From contig PLZZ01000091.1 in the NCBI GenBank assembly GCA_003153585.1, positions 3,489-10,924 on the forward strand: 7,436 nucleotides of DNA. The letters are read 5' to 3'. Below, piece after piece: positions 6,313-7,436 of this stretch. Under the pieces are notes generated by a model. It ran no database searches. It was given only the letters and a program-made list of their open reading frames with translations, and had not been told where the DNA came from. A program made the position numbers and the translations under genes. The stretch's first letter is position 1, and every line of letters begins with the position of its first letter. The DNA comes from Acidobacteriota bacterium. GTDB taxonomy: Bacteria; Acidobacteriota; Terriglobia; Acidiferrales; UBA7541.

Positions 6313-7436
6313 TCAATGGCTCGTCCGGACTGTGGCGACTACGGAAAGTCCGGGGCGCAAGCTGTTCGCAAAGCTCGAATCCTCGAGGGCTATTTTCACG
6401 GGAATCCTTTGCACAACCTTGGTGTAATTTCCGGTCGCGTTATCGGGAGCTAGCAGTGCAAACTGCGAACCGCTGGCCGGAGCAATCTCAAGTACTTTGC
6501 CGTGAACTACACGGCCAGGATATTCGTCAATGCGAATTTCCGCAGCGTCGCCAACCTTCACATTGGTAAGCTGCGTCTCGCGATAGTTCGCCTGAACCCA
6601 CTTGATGAGCGGAACGAAGGAAATAACTTGCGTTCCCGGCGATACAAGTTGTCCGGGCCGCACTTGCCTTTCCCCCACAGTGCCATCACCTGGCGCCTCA
6701 ATTTTCGTATAGCCGAGGTTTACTTTTGCCCCATTTAGCGCCGCTTCTTTCGCATGCTGGTCAGCGATGAGTTGTAGATCTTGCGATTCCAATACCGCCT
6801 TCGTGCGCCTCTCGGCTTCCGCCGCGTCTTCGTTGCTGCGGAGCATAGTCTTCGCCTCTTCAAGATCCGCCTGCCGACTTGCGAGCTGCGCGGCATACCG
6901 CTCGTCATCGGCGACTGCCTGCTCCACTTTCTGCTGCGTGGTCGAGCGAGTTTGCAAGAGCGCTTCCTGGCGGGCACGCTCGGCGTGCGTGCGCACCACG
7001 TCCGCCTGCGCGGCGTCTATTCCTGCTTGGGCGGCGACGATCTGTGCCTTTGCCTGATCAATACCGGCGACCGCGCGCTCAATCTTGCTGTCCTGAAGCT
7101 CGCGCTGACGGTGATTGTTCTCAATTGCAGCTTTCGAAGCCTCAACCGCCGCGGTGGCCTGATCCACCTGTGCGCGGAAATCGTCATCATCCAGCTCGAC
7201 TATCAAATCTCCTTTGTGCACTTGCTGGTAATCCGAAACCTTTACGTACCGCACGATGCCCGCAACTTTTGTGCTGAGCGGAGTCAGATCGCCGCGTACA
7301 TAGGCATCGTCTGTGACCTGTTCAGCTCGCCCACCCTCCCAGGCGTTCCAGTTCCATGTGATGGTGGCGAGGATCACGGCAGCCAGCAGAACGATCAATA
7401 CAGGCACTACAAATTTCTGCAATTTTGCTTTAGGCT
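6313..7436 (-). CDS. EmrA/HlyD-family membrane fusion protein, 5' end cut by window
   Basis: This is the periplasmic adaptor that links the EmrB-like pump to the TolC channel. The frame is open to the window edge: upstream of a TTG at 7422 it continues in phase as Pro-Lys-Ala-Lys, so the true start probably lies beyond 7436; a TTG start at 7422 (369 residues, no SD visible) is the alternative. Numbered from that TTG: membrane anchor ~5-23, then TDDAYVRGD (37-45), the hallmark entry to the first biotinyl-lipoyl half (~44-82) as in EmrA; a long helical hairpin (~83-232) rich in Ala, Gln, Glu and Arg, about 75 residues per arm; second lipoyl half with TKIEAPGDGTVGERQVRPGQ (239-258); beta-barrel with WVQANYRETQL (275-285); and the EmrA-like block ending in DNATGNYTKVVQRIPVKI (327-344). 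TGA stop is at 6313-6315. As first gene visible in the operon, its promoter and any regulator lie outside the window. Confidence 0.93.
   Translation of the reverse strand, partial: PKAKLQKFVVPVLIVLLAAVILATITWNWNAWEGGRAEQVTDDAYVRGDLTPLSTKVAGIVRYVKVSDYQQVHKGDLIVELDDDDFRAQVDQATAAVEASKAAIENNHRQRELQDSKIERAVAGIDQAKAQIVAAQAGIDAAQADVVRTHAERARQEALLQTRSTTQQKVEQAVADDERYAAQLASRQADLEEAKTMLRSNEDAAEAERRTKAVLESQDLQLIADQHAKEAALNGAKVNLGYTKIEAPGDGTVGERQVRPGQLVSPGTQVISFVPLIKWVQANYRETQLTNVKVGDAAEIRIDEYPGRVVHGKVLEIAPASGSQFALLAPDNATGNYTKVVQRIPVKIALEDSSFANSLRPGLSVVATVRTSH

Overview
The window is a 7.4 kb stretch in which every convincing gene lies on the minus strand, so it reads right to left. It looks like a chromosomal segment of a Gram-negative bacterium. 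The outer-membrane TolC-family protein, the periplasmic adaptor and the Shine-Dalgarno-led genes all point that way. The style of the proteins (TolC with a long extracellular-loop region, a DHA2-like pump with a divergent TM1, a PoxB-like oxidase) fits Acidobacteriota. That placement is inference from memory of such proteins, not something the sequence proves. No mobile element, tRNA, rRNA, CRISPR array or phage gene was seen.

Right half (7436 to 3275): a compact tripartite efflux operon. It encodes an EmrA/HlyD-type membrane fusion protein (its extreme N-terminus is cut by the window edge), an EmrB/DHA2-like 14-TM MFS pump 12 nt downstream, and a TolC-family outer-membrane channel whose ATG overlaps the pump's stop codon (TAATG). 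Together these would form one inner-membrane to outer-membrane conduit exporting a small toxic molecule. The promoter and any dedicated regulator lie outside the window, beyond 7436.

Middle (3274 to 2881): a 394-bp non-coding gap rich in symmetry. It contains a hairpin just after the TolC gene, an 8-9-8 inverted repeat beside a perfect 14-bp palindrome, a run of nine T (minus strand), a weak promoter-like pair, and two hairpins in the presumed 5' leader of the next gene. This gap probably separates two transcription units.

Left half (2880 to 1): a 12-TM MFS transporter of unknown substrate, then after 97 bp (stop codon to ATG 94 bp) a PoxB-type pyruvate:quinone oxidase. The oxidase has a perfect Shine-Dalgarno sequence and is cut by the left window edge after 505 codons. 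The two genes are co-oriented and may be co-transcribed, so the carrier might move a carboxylate related to PoxB chemistry; this is a guess from proximity.

Overall these are recognisable families. The points worth a second look are the loss of canonical DHA2 motif residues in the pump, the symmetric elements in the central gap, and the structured leader of the MFS gene.
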